The position numbers were made by a program, and so were the translations under genes. Below the pieces are notes generated by a model that was not told where the DNA came from, searched no databases, and was given only the letters and a program-made list of their open reading frames with translations. A DNA stretch of 64,000 nt from contig QEYB01000047.1 in the NCBI GenBank assembly GCA_017562135.1, positions 186,001-250,000 on the forward strand, given 5' to 3'. Below, piece after piece: positions 40,362 through 54,300 of this stretch; the first letter of the stretch is position 1, and each line of letters starts with the position of its first letter. This DNA comes from Dipylidium caninum. Its lineage: Eukaryota > Platyhelminthes > Cestoda > Cyclophyllidea > Dipylidiidae.

Positions 40362-43300
40362 ATGGAAGTCGATGCTATTTGTATGCAGCTATCAAATGGC
40401 CTTGCCCAACAAGCTGAGGATTTGGCAAAAATATGGGCTTATGCTGGTTAGTTAGATAACCGTAGTTACTTTTTACCTACTCCGTTGATCACCCCCAATT
40501 ACCACCCACCTATTAGTGTCATTTCCTTATAATGTGACAATGGACAGACAATCAGACACTTCTATTTCTAAACTTTACGTAAACAGCGTCAGAATAAGAA
40601 GACTTTTCAAATTTTTCCACTATTTTATTTCTCAACAATACTTGGCTAATAGTAATAATTATTATGCCATGTATTTCTGTAAAATTACCAACAGTTTATT
40701 TCATTATATGGTATTAAGCGAGTAGTCAAGCATCCTAGATTAACGAATTTGATCGAAGAAGATATGGTGGTTGTGAGACGCATTCCAGTATACACCCCTT
40801 TTCAACTTGTTTGTACGTGATCCAAGCCTAAGGACATCTACTTTGTACCGGTAAGTAACTTCGAAGAGGCAAAACACCCAAGATATATAATCGCTTGCTG
40901 AGTCATCGTATAGCTCATATCCATGACTTTTGTATAGTCACAAATCTAAGAAATCGTTCTGATTTGAAATTTCTAATATCTCAACCTTATCTTTCTGTTC
41001 TATCTCTGTTTAAGAAGGCGCGAAGACAAATATTTATGGTAGTAACCATGGTTACGCATTTATGTGCACAAACTTCGATTTTAGAAGTTCGAGTAGAGTG
41101 AGTAGAAGTTTTTTGCGCTAAATTCTCGAGGTTGGTCTATTATTCCGCCAAATTGATATGGCCTCTACCTGGGATGGAATGGACACGCCCTGCTCCCAAT
41201 GAGAATACTTAATCTACGACAGGGGTTATTAGACACGCTTTGTGTACTCCTAGAGAAGAGAATTTCGGTCAGATGAAAATGCACTGATTCTTCTTTACGT
41301 CGTCATATGATATACGTGTCTGACGGCAATATCTTTAAAAGTTTACAAAACTAAATTGCAATGTTCGGGGAAGAGGTTTAAAGAGAACTTTGAATATAGT
41401 AAAGTTATGTGCTCTTCTGAGGCTTATAGGCTACACTAAGGCAGAGGTGGAACAGAAGTTCGTAAATCTACTCAAGTCGTGTCGGGCAGCAGTCGATGCT
41501 TTCATCAAGTCGGAAAACGATTTACTGAGGGAATTAAACGCAAAGATTGAGTTCCAACGTCAGACTGTTACAGAGTTCTGCACTCTGCTCTGCCTACCTC
41601 CCTACTTTCCTCCCCATGGTCTGACCACCTGCCAACTACTGAAAGTACGTACTCCTGTCCCAAAGGCACTAGTTTTGCGTAATTGACTCAGTTAATGGTG
41701 CGCGTCCTGTAGTTTCAACATTCCTTGTTACTTATGAAGGAATCATCTTATTAAAACAAAAACAGGCCAACCATAGATGTTCTAACCTTCTTCATGCAAT
41801 CAGCGAATTAGTCATTTAGGCGTTTTATTACGTTCGGACAATGATTCATCCGATGATTGATTGAGTGCTTACTTATAGGACCTTACTGACAAGGTGTCTG
41901 ACTTAGAAGCGGAAAAGTGTAACAGGCAGGAGGAATCCCGACGAATGTGCCACGAAATCATCACTTCTAGTCTTCAATTAGGCCACCCAACCCATGTCAT
42001 TAAGGAGAAGTTGTCTCAAGGTGCGTTTTACTGCCTCGCCCTTTTGATACCCCTACTTTGATTAGCTACCAGGTAGGAACCAATTAAAATCGGCCTCGAC
42101 TTTAATTGGTGACAAATTGAAGAGAGGTGAGCTAGCCTCGGTTAATCCCCTTCTCCGGTTATATTTCTAAGCTGGATTTAATCCCATTTTTCAGTTGTGG
42201 ATGTGCCCTCGAGGGAAGATTTAACACATTTGCAATCAATCTTGGAGGAGAATAGTGCAAGATTGGGTCCACTTATCGCCCAATTGAACGGTCTTCAAGC
42301 GGATATTCGACGCATAGCAACAGAGATTGCGTATGTGCCAAAGACAGATCGGGAAAAGTCCTTGTTGTGTCTGGAGTCCAGTGAAACAGAGGTTACAATG
42401 GAAAGAACGCTAAATGGGCACGGCGAAGCCTTCAATGTGGACGAGGAGATCGCGAGAACAACCGAAAGATTGAAAGGATCACTCTTTAATCAATCGGATT
42501 TGGAGGTATAAGTTGTACTTTGATTCAACCTTTCAACTGATCTAGCATGCAATGGCATAAGCCTTATTATCGTCAATTTCGTTAAATTAGGCGGGAATTT
42601 ATCCAGATCTTTAACCTTGGTGTTTTTTTTTTCCAAAAAGGGAAAATAAATGTGGAATGTGCCAAATTTTAATAAGTCCTTATCAGTAAATACTTCCCTT
42701 TCAGTCAAAAAAGCCTTTATCGTATTAACAGGGACGAATGCGTCTTCCCAACTGGTCCATTATAATGCCAGGATTTTAGAAGAGGGCTGTTGAGTAAAGT
42801 AGTTATTCGGTCCATATGGGGAATGAATTTCACTTCACGCAGACGCGTGACGGTTAAATTCTGTCTCGACAATCCCATTATATTTTGCGTAGGTGGAAGT
42901 CATCTTACCGGGTGTGGCCGTCATAATGGCTAAAGATCTTTCATTCATTCAGGTTGATCTGGAAAGTCGTTTGCGAGACTCACCATAGCCCCCTAATATA
43001 GCAAGTAGTCGTGTCGGCTATCAGTAAAGGCAAAGGAGAGTCAAAACTTGGTGTTTTGAGATCCTGCAAACCTGTGTTTGTTTGGCACTTCGAAATATCA
43101 TGACTTCTCCTAAGCAACTTTTGTCGGGTAATGCTTCGCTGAGTAATCAGTGAGGGGAACTGAGCGGAACATGTTCTCTCACTGAATTAGGATGTAAAAA
43201 TTCGACTAGTGCAGCCATCAGGGAATGTTTCTAATTTCCACTTAATGACGGTACGATACAAAGCGCCCCTTTCTTGACGACACATTTATATTACTTCAGC

Positions 43301-46300
43301 GGATGTTGTCTGGCATTTAAATGGAACATTTCTCAGAAGCGAGATTCTTTAACCGCTCCAACTCTGTTACTAATGGCATTTTGATATTTTCACTTAATAT
43401 TTATTCCATCCGTTGGTCTCACTCTTCTTTTATCAACGATGAGTGGCCGTACTTCCCTTTCTTTCCCAAACCTGTGGGTTCAGAAGGGTTTAGATGTTCG
43501 AGTCTCTCAGTAAAGCTTAACACCAGGGGTTATTATCATTGTTGAACTGGCGTGAACTCCCTTCCAGCTTCCACTTTTCTGAATTTTTGGCAATTTATAA
43601 TATTTTTAAGCATTTGCTCAGGTGGCAAGTTGTCTTAGTCAATTCGCACATGCCTGTCCAAATTCAAGAGATTCTTCATGTAAGCTTCAAATCTTTTTTT
43701 ATCACGTGAAGTTGAAGATTATAAATTATTTTCTTGTTTCACGACTAAACACTACGATTTACTGTTAACTATGAAATTGCATCTCAGTTCGGGAGGGCCG
43801 ATGGTAACCTAAACGTAAACAGATGACGCAGTTATGGGATCAGCGATTCCTTGCCAACATCTTTCCTACCTTATTCAATCCCACTTTTAAAGAATGTTTT
43901 TCTGTGTGTTCTGATCAAATCTACTGGCACCATGATTTAAATGGCTGCTTTGGCGTGGCAGTAGTTTTTGGAGGTGACGAAAATTGCATAACCTTTTTGA
44001 CAGTCTAATTATAAAGATTGCTTATGCGCCGAGTCACGATGTTGGCGTTTTGGTTAAATATGTAACCTTTTCATTGCCAAACTCAGTCATTCATTAGCCC
44101 CTTTCGCGTCTGGGCGTTTCTCGTATTGTCGAATTTTACGAAACCGTAGTATTCCCTCTATTTCGTCGCTTGATGCCCACTGTATTTAGTACTTGTTGAC
44201 CACCCTCCCGCACGGTACAAATGGTTCGAGATGGTCACCTGCGGAAGTTAGAGGTGAAGATGTCGCATTCAACACTACTTGCCGCCCTCTTTTAACCGCG
44301 TTCCAAGTCTATTTGCACTCATCCAATGTCTTCTGTTTGTTTCTATTCCACTTTGTGTATACTCATATTTGAGGATCATAATTCATCGCATTACGCACTC
44401 ATCTATGCCACTTGTTTTTCGAATTACGCTTAGATGAATTAAGTAACAGCGAAAATCGTGAAACCGCTGTTTAGTTGGCCTGTTGATGCTTTAAGCTATT
44501 TATTTGGCTTCTTTCACAATTCCCGATATTTTTTCATTGTTGCGTTACATACCACTCATCGTGACCATCATGCAGAGGCAAATTGGATGGCCTCTGCATG
44601 ACCACAGAGTGGCTGTCGCAGTCATCTGTTGTACGATGCACATAAAGTGGGTGGAGACCGGATGTACGTGGCGTACTTGGATGAGGGAAATGCGACTTGA
44701 GTTGTAGTGCCCTCCACTGTGGATGATGAGAGGGTTGCCAGCTCTGGGTCGAAGCGAGATGTCAGCATGATGATTCAGCATCGCAATAACAAGCCTCATC
44801 TCCATGGTGTCTTCTCATTACACGCAAGAGTTCATGGCTCCAATGGGAATGATTGAATAGTTGTGGGCAGCAATGCGAATGTGTGGGGCTAGAGAGTGTG
44901 ATCATACCAAGGGAGTTAGGAAATAGGGTCAATTCATCTCTCTACCCTGAACTCACTTTAGGGGCACACCCGTAAACCCTCCCTTATGTCAGCTTCACTT
45001 TTGCGCCGTGAACTTGGCATGGGTCGATTCATCACATGGTGACCTAAAGAAGCAGGGATGAAAATGTAGCCCCAATTCTAACATTTCAATATAAATAATC
45101 ATCTCGATTCAACGGATTCAGGAATGGGAGAGTGCTGTGTTTCATACCTTATCTACTGTCCGGTTTGACAGTGAGATGGGTGGCAAAGGTTTCGATAATT
45201 CCGCACCCCATCCACTGGTATTTGATTTCTTCGGAATTACCTTATCCTCGGAATGCTATAACAATTCGGTGTAAGACCATTTTGCCGGACCATTGTGTGG
45301 CGATGGGTTACACTTTCTCGAATTACTACTTCATTCTGTGACATTTGCTTCATATAAGAGACGCAAGTTAACATTTCAGGCAAAAATAATTACAAATTTG
45401 CACTTGAACCACTCTGCACGCTAAGTCACTTGACTTTTCCATCAGGCTCACCCGTTTTCTCGGCTTCAAGTTAATGCTAAATCCCGTCTGATTCCATTAA
45501 AGTGACTGACATCGGCAATTTGTGTTACTGCGGAAAGAGCCACTTAAGACGGCACTCAAATTCTACCATTCTTAGGACGATTTGATGGAGAGAAGAGAAA
45601 AACTGGAGGATTTTAGTGTAATACCAATGTTTGATATGTCAAGTCTTCACGTCGCCTTTCTTGTTTGCCTCAAGGAATTGAAATCTATGAGACTGCGATT
45701 AGTGAAAGAGAAGGCCCGACTGGTGGGAACGTGTGAGGAGTTGAAGGCCTACTTGACGAGTATATGGAAGCGGCTGGAAAAACCGGGCGAGGAGTGTGAA
45801 GCCTTCCTCAAAACCTGTGAGACCTTCACACCCCACTCCCTTCAGTTGCTTCAGGTGAGATCCTCTTTAACGTCGGTCGCATTGCATCCTAGTAAGCAGA
45901 TAAATGAGACATTAACCCCACATTTTTCTAATTGCAATTTATCATATAAATGCGCGAAGGTAATCGTTTTAAATTTAGCTGTAACTGCGTCTGCTGTGCT
46001 GATTACCCGAACTCCTCTCTACTCCCATCGATTTCAGGCATCAACGAAGTCTATCTTTTTTCTCAAGCCGCAAAAGTCCTCCCAACTCAAAGTTGATTGA
46101 AATGAGGGAAAACGAATGTCCGTTTATGCACAAATAGCGATTTCGTGAGGAGTTACTTTAAGCTAATTTGATTAGAAACCGCCACTTTTGGCATTTGTAA
46201 TTTAAAGTAGTTAAAAGTTTTAACGTAAAGAATAGTTGCTAAGGTGATACAAACTTCTTAGGTGCGGAGACTGTGCCACAGTAGGAAATGAAGACGTCAT

Positions 46301-46960
46301 GGCGTTTATTTGACCTTAATTATTTCAGAAAGAAACGAAATTTTAATTCCCGTATATGGTATCTTATTATAGGCGGAAACCGAAGCATGTCGAACAGAAC
46401 GCCTTCAAAGTATCAACGTATATTTGCCGATCGTGAAGGCTGAATTGTTCGATCTTGCAAGAACCTGTTGTCTGGAACATCAGGAATTCTCCAATGTAGC
46501 CAAAATGGAGGCAAAAGCGGATGATGATGGGAGGGGAGAATTGTTAGACCATCTAGAGCATCGAATTGAAGAATTGAAGCTTATTTTTCAGCAGCATCGT
46601 CGGGTATACGAGGCTGTAGCCGCATTTCAGACATCTTTTGATGCCCTTCAACAAGTAGAACAAAGGCTCAAAGACCCATCTATCTTAAGTAATCGGGGCG
46701 GAATCTTATTGAAGACGGAGAAGGAGAAGAAACGACTGCTGAAAGAGGTAGAGAAAGCAGAAAAAGAGGCCCTTCTAGCAGTTGGTGAATATGAGGAGGA
46801 GAAGGGTCAGCCCTTTGTACTCTCCAACGGTAAGACATTCACACAAGCAGTTGAGGAACAACGAAGTGCCGCGGCAACAGTAGCGCGTGGAAGCAGGGCT
46901 TCAAGTGCTGTTGGACGTAGACCTTTCTCCGGTAGTCATTCTGCCTCGCAACCGTGTTAA
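40362..46960 (+). CDS. PRC1: Protein regulator of cytokinesis 1 (PRC1/Ase1/MAP65)
   Basis: Homodimeric bundler of antiparallel microtubules at the central spindle. Exons: 40362-40446, 41430-41644, 41879-42020, 42195-42505, 45576-45854, 46373-46960; the phases sum to 1,620 nt (539 residues; human 620). The N terminus MEVDAICMQLSNGLAQQAED fits the dimerisation helix. EFCTLLCLPPYFPPHGL matches the LCEILCMPHYD region, ELKAYLTSIWKRL the spectrin-like rod, and DPSILSNRGGILLK followed by SNGKTF the conserved microtubule-binding core (human TNRGGNLLKEE, VNGQKF). The C-terminal tail is short and Ser/Arg-rich. A 57 nt GT-AG segment at 45618-45674 lies in frame and encodes an atypical hydrophobic stretch in the coiled coil; if it is an intron, the protein is 520 residues. 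The start is chosen over the Met at 40269, which would add a signal-like segment. Confidence 0.87.
42506..45575 (+). other. PRC1: Long PRC1 intron (3.07 kb)
   Basis: Phase 0 on both sides, from GTATAA to the CTTAG acceptor. It contains a 12 bp perfect hairpin at 44568-44601 and short frames, none convincing. Confidence 0.7.
44568..44601. repeat. Perfect 12 bp inverted repeat (hairpin)
   Basis: TCATGCAGAGGC at 44568-44579 and its exact complement at 44590-44601, with a 10 nt loop, in the long PRC1 intron. Confidence 0.8.
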
Positions 46961-48770
46961 TTTGGGCTACCGTCATTCCATACGCTTTTGCCCTCGCTGT
47001 TCTCCTCATATATCCTCCTGTTGAACACCTCTCCCACTAACTTCTGCGCCCATTTATTCATACTTATCCTTTCTTTCTTGCTACTTTCTTTCCGTTGTTT
47101 TTTTCCTCCTTTTCGCGTGGTTATTTTCTTAATGGTAGATGTAAATTTGGTGTTGAATTTCCCATATCTCTCTCCTTGAATGTCACCCAGATACACGTTT
47201 ACGCGCAAGTCCTAATTAATCTGTGATTATCCTCTTTATCTGACGATTTGGTCGATTTTGACGCATCCCCTCCCGGCGACGCAGCGTCCTGCCCCACTTT
47301 CTCATTAGCCAATAAGTCGGTGCTCTTTCTGAGAGGCACATGAAGGCAGTGAGATGTACGCTGCCACTCGGTTGCATATCCACTCATGTAATTGCCTGAG
47401 TTCTTTCGGTTAACATCGAGGACAAGTGTCTTCCCCTTCTGAAGGGTAACTTTCGAACTTCATTCTTACCGTAAGTCGGAGTATGTCTGTGTAAAGAGAT
47501 GAAAACATTGTGGTTAATTACCGTAAAGTTGAGAGATGGAATTTGGGAGGAAAGACAAGCACAGCACATAGATTGTGCCTGCAACCTCATACTCCTGATT
47601 TAATCCATTCGATCACATCCGGGCAGATGACTGTATCTGCCACCATTTGGACAAATTGCAGGCTTCTGTGACCTCGACTATGGGGTCAGAGATGCGGGAA
47701 ATGATGCGGAAATTACTTGACTATTGCTATTCCTCATAGCCTTCAGAAGGCAGGTTTTGATAGTGTAACCGTCATTCACTCGCCTCGATGAGACGGGGGC
47801 AAGTAACGCGGGAAGGTTGCCTATGGCTCCATGATTAATGAGAAGGGGCCAATTGCCCTTCTAAGTGAATGCTCTACCACATGTAGATTTAATGTTCAAA
47901 GCACAGCAAGCTCCGAGGTGCTCAATGAATTCGAGCCTCATATGGACAATGTAGTCGCGTCGTGTCGATATGGTTCCTCAAGAGAAACTTAGAAGACATG
48001 ATTCTGAGGGAATGCGGTTTTGTTTTACGTACCTTGCCAGTGTGCAGCTTGGAAACACCTAAAAAACTTTTATGGGCAGATGCTACTAATGGCAACTTAG
48101 TTACAGAACTTAACAGGATGGAACTGCATGTACTCAAAGTGTACCTTGACGTTTTATGGAGTGTGAAGATTTGGAAATCAAAAATCAACAGTCAACTTGC
48201 GAGTTCCACGGGTCAATTCACTTCATTGTAAACCGCTTAGCAAGGTTTCCCATCCGTAGGACCTCCAAGCATTTCCCCGTAGAGTTAGTGTAGAGGTGTA
48301 ATAAAAGCATTCAGAAGACGGAATGCCAGTTACTAAAGCATACAAGCAGGTGAGTTAGCTACCCATCTACCGAACACCCGTACACGTATCGGCAACCCAA
48401 CCGGTCCCGCAATGGCATCCACCCCTGCACGCTGGACGAGCTCGTTTCTTTTCTAAACTTCCTTCCTGGTTCATGACATGTTGGAGTTAAAGGTCGTAGC
48501 TCCGATAATCGGACAGGTGCAACACTTAGGGTCATTTCTAGGTCGGAACGCCTTAGTTATTAGCATGATGAAAAATTCGCAGGTTCTTCCTTCCTCCTCC
48601 ACATGTTTCTCGATTAAACTAAAGGAAGTCGTGGCTTCCCCAAATATAAACGCATCTTTGAACTCGAGGCGGTTGAGTACATAATCCGTTCTCCACATAA
48701 CACTGGTCTGCATTCATCGACTTCGCAGAAACTCTGAACCATCTCTCGAACGTCTCTCATTTTACTATCA
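46961..48770. other. Region downstream of PRC1 with no supportable gene
   Basis: T-rich after the PRC1 stop, then mixed sequence. No canonical AATAAA was noticed within ~300 bp of the stop. Frames at 47962-48231 and elsewhere show no motif. Confidence 0.5.
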
Positions 48771-48773
48771 AAG

Positions 48774-49180
48774 TGGAAACTATGAAAAAAGCGTCTTTTG
48801 TCTAATTCGTGTTCGGCTGCTAATAAAAGAGATACATTATATCGTGCACTAGATACTGTTTTCTATAATGGTTAGAAGAATTTTCCTAACTTATTTAGCA
48901 AAATTTTTCCACTTTTGTACCCCATTTTTATTTCATTGTCGCCGAAATCAACCGGAAACAAAACGCGATTTACTTATACTTTTCTTGTACGAGCTCAAAT
49001 TTAATCATAGCACAGCTCAATAGGCTTCGAGAAACACTAATGAGGCACTCAGAGGTGAATCCACTGATTTAAAAAAATGCTCGGTATTTATTCCAAAACT
49101 TCCTTCTCGCACTTTGAATATCGTCAAGAAGCCTCGATGCGAGGAAGACCACCGGCCCATGTTGATGACAAGGAGGAATT
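48774..49180. mobile_element. Truncated dispersed element (copy C), related to copy B
   Basis: Begins with GTGGAAACTATGAAAAAAGC, like the terminal repeat of copy B, and follows copy B for ~400 bp: shared TTGTACGAGCTC, TTTAATCATAGCACAGCTCA and GAGGAATTAAGGACG. It lacks the inverted right end, so it is 3'-truncated. Confidence 0.7.
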
Positions 49181-51269
49181 AAGGACGGTAGCTGTGATCT
49201 CACAATTAAAATGACGAAGGGTCGCCTGTGACTTGACTACGATGGTCCTTTATCTTACTGAAATCTGCTTTAAACCCTACGCAGGAAGAAGTGAGAGCCC
49301 AGAAGTTACCTCCACTTTCCAGATGTCATGGATTAAATTTCTCACTCTTTTCAGAAGCCCAATTAAATCCTTCCCTAAAAAGGGCAGTACAGGCTATGTC
49401 CGAGATACATGGAAATCTGATAGTTTCAAGAATAAAACCAGGTTGTGGGGACGTGATGCATTCCCAATGCGAAATGCTGGAAGAACGTTCTACCTTGGGC
49501 AATTTATGTGCTACCAATTTTGTTGGGCAGTACCACTCCCAATCGCTCATCACCACAGGAATGCAACTAAGAGTCTTAACATGCAGGCCTCACAACACCT
49601 CAGTGGTGTTATCAAAAGATGCAGTTAATCATGTATCAAGCAAACAACCTCCATCACGGTGATTTTAAGGCAAGTTAAAAATCTCTTCTGCCTAACTGCA
49701 CTTTCGCGTTAGCCTTCACCCACATCCTCGTAGTGAAGGCGAGCATTTGGGTTCCATTCCGGATAGTTGTTTGTGGTAAAGGCGAAAAACCCGAGTGAAA
49801 GTAATAATTGAGATTCACTCAAAAACTCCACAATGCTCGTAAGATGAGCCTTGTCGAGACCTACGAAAGGCCACTATCGCCAAAGTTCCATCATTAGTTT
49901 AACTACGCGAAAATCCGGCCGGATGATGTTATCTCACACCATGTGAGGTGAGACAGCTAACACCGACGTACTGTTTGACCTTATCTCGGGTGACGAGGTG
50001 GCTGAATGATGGCTGATTCAAAAGCCTTGGTATAAACTAGGGTGCGACCTGGGGGGCGGTCTCGCTGCTCACTTACGTCATTTTTTTCGAGCCTGTCGGT
50101 TTTGGAAAGGCTGGAAGATAAAGGATCCGTGATTCCCAAAGGTAAAGGTCAAACGCTTTGCAAAACCTGTTGTTCACAGAATAAATGCATTCGTCTTGAG
50201 GGATTAGGGGAATCGGACAGTAAGCTGTTTCAAACATATTATTGACGTGTACAGAAGTTACACTGCCAAAAAACGAGGCGTTAAAAGATGTCAATAATGA
50301 TAGCTTCACTTGTGTTGACCTAATAGGGGAGAAAGCGTGTCGAGACTTTCTCACTCAACACAACGCAGTAGAGCATGGCGCGTTCGGAACTCCAATGTTT
50401 TGCCATATCGTCCAGTCACGTGATCGCTGCACTGGTGAATGGAAGCGAAGATGGGGCATGCGTACACACACAGCGGCACTTTTACCTTGCCGCTGCAGTG
50501 ATAACGCATTTAAAAAAATTACTCGAACATGGACTCCCTACAGCTCGAGGTCTCCAAATGATTAGCCCATGTCAGCGAGACCAAACGACCGAAACGATCG
50601 TTTTGGAATGGTAAAAGTCACACGACACTCGCCGTGTGGAAGTCACGTCTCTTGCGACCTCATTCTGCTGACTAATGTGAGCCTCCAATCATGCTGATTC
50701 GGCGTCCTGAAGACATACGGGTGCAACCACAAGCCAGGGGCGCTAGTCGACACAACATTAACAATACTCGAGCCTACACCTCAAAATTGCAATATCCGAT
50801 GCCAAAATGCGCTTCGATGATACACACTCCAGTATAATCACATATATTTGCAACATCGCGATAAAGCCATACTACCAGTATGGCGGCTAGGTGACGGAGT
50901 GAAATCGGCAGAACACCACTGGGGACGACACTTGTGCCCTAGTAGCAATGAACAATGCAAGCAATCGAGTAACCAAAAACCGCAACAAGGTGCGACAGCG
51001 TGCGAGGACAGGTTGAGTGTTATAAACCGGAACTTACCGAGTCGTTTCGATTAAGACATCAACGCAACGTAAGGCCAAGCTCCTTCGTGCCATTTTCCCT
51101 TAAAGGAATGTTTTACACACGAACAAGCACGGACATGCGATTGCATGTGCAAGCACAGCTTCTAATCCATGACATTTTCATCTTTTCGACTCCACGTATC
51201 CATTTTGGAAGTGAGCACTGTATCAAATGACCAAGAGTCCTGGGAATTTTCGTATGTGAACCCACTTTT
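49181..51269. other. Unassigned region with several long overlapping open frames
   Basis: A plus-strand frame from about 49270 to 49662 follows a plausible acceptor (ACGCAG) and reads EEVRAQKLPPLS, then GCGDVMHSQCEMLEERSTL, ending in TGA. A second plus frame at 49233-49628 is open over the same DNA, so neither is secure. Another frame at 50242-50565 contains FLTQHNAVEHG, faintly like the start of a CAP domain. No family could be assigned. Confidence 0.35.
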
Positions 51270-51275
51270 TTTATT
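51270..51275 (-). promoter_or_regulatory. TARS: Poly(A) signal of threonyl-tRNA synthetase
   Basis: AATAAA on the minus strand (TTTATT on the plus strand), about 120 nt past the stop codon at 51395. Confidence 0.6.
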
Positions 51276-51394
51276 TCAAATCAAAGCCAAAAACACGGCA
51301 AATCGCTCCAATTACTTTAATTAGAAAGGGAAAAAACACCGACGAGAACGAGACAGCAAAAGGAGTGCGAAGGAAAAAGGGAAGAACACGGAGA

Positions 51395-54300
51395 CTACAG
51401 CTCCGCTTCCGCGGAGACCGTCTTCGTCTCAGAAAAGTGCTTGAAACGTTCAATTAGATGTTGAACCGTGTGTTCACCTAAAACTTTGTTCTCCCGCGAC
51501 CTCACATTCACTGTTCCATTTTTTAATTCCTTTTCGCCCACCACTACAAAAAAATACGGTCGGTCAGAGAGGCGGAGTTTCTTCGACACACCGATGACCT
51601 TGCATGCGCACACTAAGGTGCTTTGCCTAATTCAACCAAAAAAGGCGAGCTAAGGCCAATATCCAACAATGAAGCTTTAAATTAATGAACCATATAACAA
51701 AAAGGAAACCCCCACTACGCTAAGAAAAGGAGAGTGTTCCAGCGAAATTAGAGGTATCAAAAACGTAGCAAGATCAAGATCGTGAAAAAGCGCTCTCTTG
51801 TCACCCAAAACGCAAACAGACTCAGTGGCTCAAGCAAACTCAGTTTCGAGGATATCGATAAACGGATGATTTTTGTTGGTTATTTAGGATCATGAAAGCA
51901 TGAACTTCTAGTAACAACTTCTATAAAACAAGGATTACAAAAGTGGTATCAGTTGTGCAGATGAATAGTGAAAACGAAAGAAACAGATTTGTACTACCAC
52001 ATAAGATAAAATCAGGGGATGAAACATAAACCCGATAAGTTACCTAAAAAATAACATGGCATCCAATGACTCCACGCCAAGACAGGATAGGGTCTAATGA
52101 GATTTAATCATTTACCCAACAACATCAACCGACAATCATTTTAACCCGGTAACCGCTAGGAAGATATCTAGAGTAGGTAAGTCACTGTCTTGACTACAAT
52201 CAACGAACCCCACATACCAAGAATGAAGTTGTATTGAGCCAGTTGGCCGTTACGAATCTTCTTATTTAGTGTGCGACCGGGATCTGTGTCGATATGCACC
52301 ATGAAGCCCGCTTCGTGAAGTTGGTCACGAACCTTTTGTCCGTATTCGTCGAGCGCGGAGACTACTGGTACCACTAACACTTGACGCGGGTTTATCCAAA
52401 AGGGCCATTTTCCTATCCGGAAAAGATATCAAATTAGTTGAACGGACAGAGAGAGTATGACTAACTGACTAACGCACCAGCAAAGTTTTCCGTGAGAATG
52501 GCCATAAATCGTTCAACAGAGCCTAGGATAGCGCGATGGATGATAACCGGACGTTTAAGAAGAGTTGAGCCTTCCCCTTCAGCTGAAGGCGCGTCACTCC
52601 TAAGGATTGAACGCGATCACATACAAGATGATGAGCAGTGAGCGAAGAACATCAGATCAAATACTTACGCGTGATAAGTGAGATCGAACCGTTCTGGTAA
52701 CTGAAAATCTAATTGGATAGTTCCGCACTGATGACGCCGTCGAAGGGCATCGAAGAGAACTATATCGATCTTCGGTCCATAGAAAGCTCCATCACCAACA
52801 TTAAGGGTCCATTTCACTCCACTTGCATTTAAACTGTTCTCCAGTTGCTATGGTCGAGAAGGGTGGGGAACGAGACGAATAAACGAAAGGCATAAAGAGA
52901 GTTAAACATCACCCACAAACCTTTTCTGCTCTATCCCATAATTCAACAGCGCCCATAAAATCTTTGGGGCGCGTAGAGAGGAAGAACTCGAAGGTGAAAC
53001 CGAAAATGCCGTATGTATGTTGTACGAATTTAAGAGCATTGTGGATCTCATTTTCAATCTAGGCGAAAAATGAACTAATTTAGGCGATTTTAAGAGAAAC
53101 AAAACTTTTCAATGATATCTTCAGAAAAGAGTTAAGCCCTTCAATAAAAACAGGCCCTAATTTTTCAATTACAGGTGTAACACAGATATAAATTATTTTT
53201 CTTCCGAGTTGAACGTCGTGCCTATCGCCTCGTTCAATTTCCGACTATTTTTTCGCGGGCTTTGGGAATGTTTAAAAGACAAAATCAGCGGATACACACG
53301 TAAATCGGAAAGACAATAGACATAAGAAGTGATTTTACTTGGAAGAGGAGCAATCGACAATCTTTGTGGTTAGTGAGGCGTTGAAGATATTTGAAAGTAA
53401 ATGCATACAAAAATGACTGTCAATAAAATTCTCCCGAAATGACAGCTAACTGAATGCTTGCCGAAAATAAACACATACTTGGTCCTCTCGACAGAAAATG
53501 TGGGCATCGTCTTGCTGAAAGCGTCGTACTCGTGTTAAACCAGTCAAAGCACCGGAGAACTCGTTGCGATGAAGCACGCCAAAATCGGCGAGTCGCATCG
53601 GTAGGTCTCGATGTGAGCGCAATTCTTGCGCAAACATGAGACAGTGACCAGGACAATTCATAGGTTTGAGGCCGAAAATCTTCTTTTCTATATCAATTTT
53701 GAACATATTCTCCTGAAAATAAGAGAAGGGTGTATAAGACGAGAATTTTAAAAAAGTCATTTAGGCAGAAACGTAACTAACAGCGTAGTGTTGCCAATGA
53801 CCGCTGATTTGCCACAACTTTGAATCATAGATATTAGGAGTGATGACCTCCTGAAAACCGCGTTTCCAGTACTCATTGCGCATCAACTCTACCAATTTGT
53901 TGTAAATGTGCGCACCGGCGGGGAGGAAAAAGCAACTTCCGGGAGAGAGTTCGTTGAAAAAGAATAGCTTCTGTTCTAAACCAAGTTTTCGATGATCTCT
54001 TTTCGCAGCTTCTTCCTATAAAGACGCATTTTCAAATGTTAATACTTTTTTCATTCCTACTCAATTAACCGATAAGGCTCTTTCATTAGCGATGCACTGA
54101 CGTCTGAATAAGAAACCGAATGTGTAAGATGCGTGTAATAGTCCATCCCATTTCTTAGTATGATGCTCCATAACACTAGTATGAATCCATAATGTATATT
54201 CTAAATCGACAAAATGGAATTCAAATGGACGAGTAATAAAATTACTTCATCACCCCAGAGCTACTTTTAGATTAAATCATATTTTCTCTAAAGCAAATAT

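Noticed and set aside
50242..50450. Possible CAP-domain start (FLTQHNAVEHG)
   Set aside because: Only one short motif resembles CAP; no downstream GENLA, GHF-Q or matching splice phases were found.
50592..50603. Palindrome AAACGATCGTTT
   Set aside because: 12 bp palindromes are expected by chance in 64 kb, and nothing nearby supports a site.
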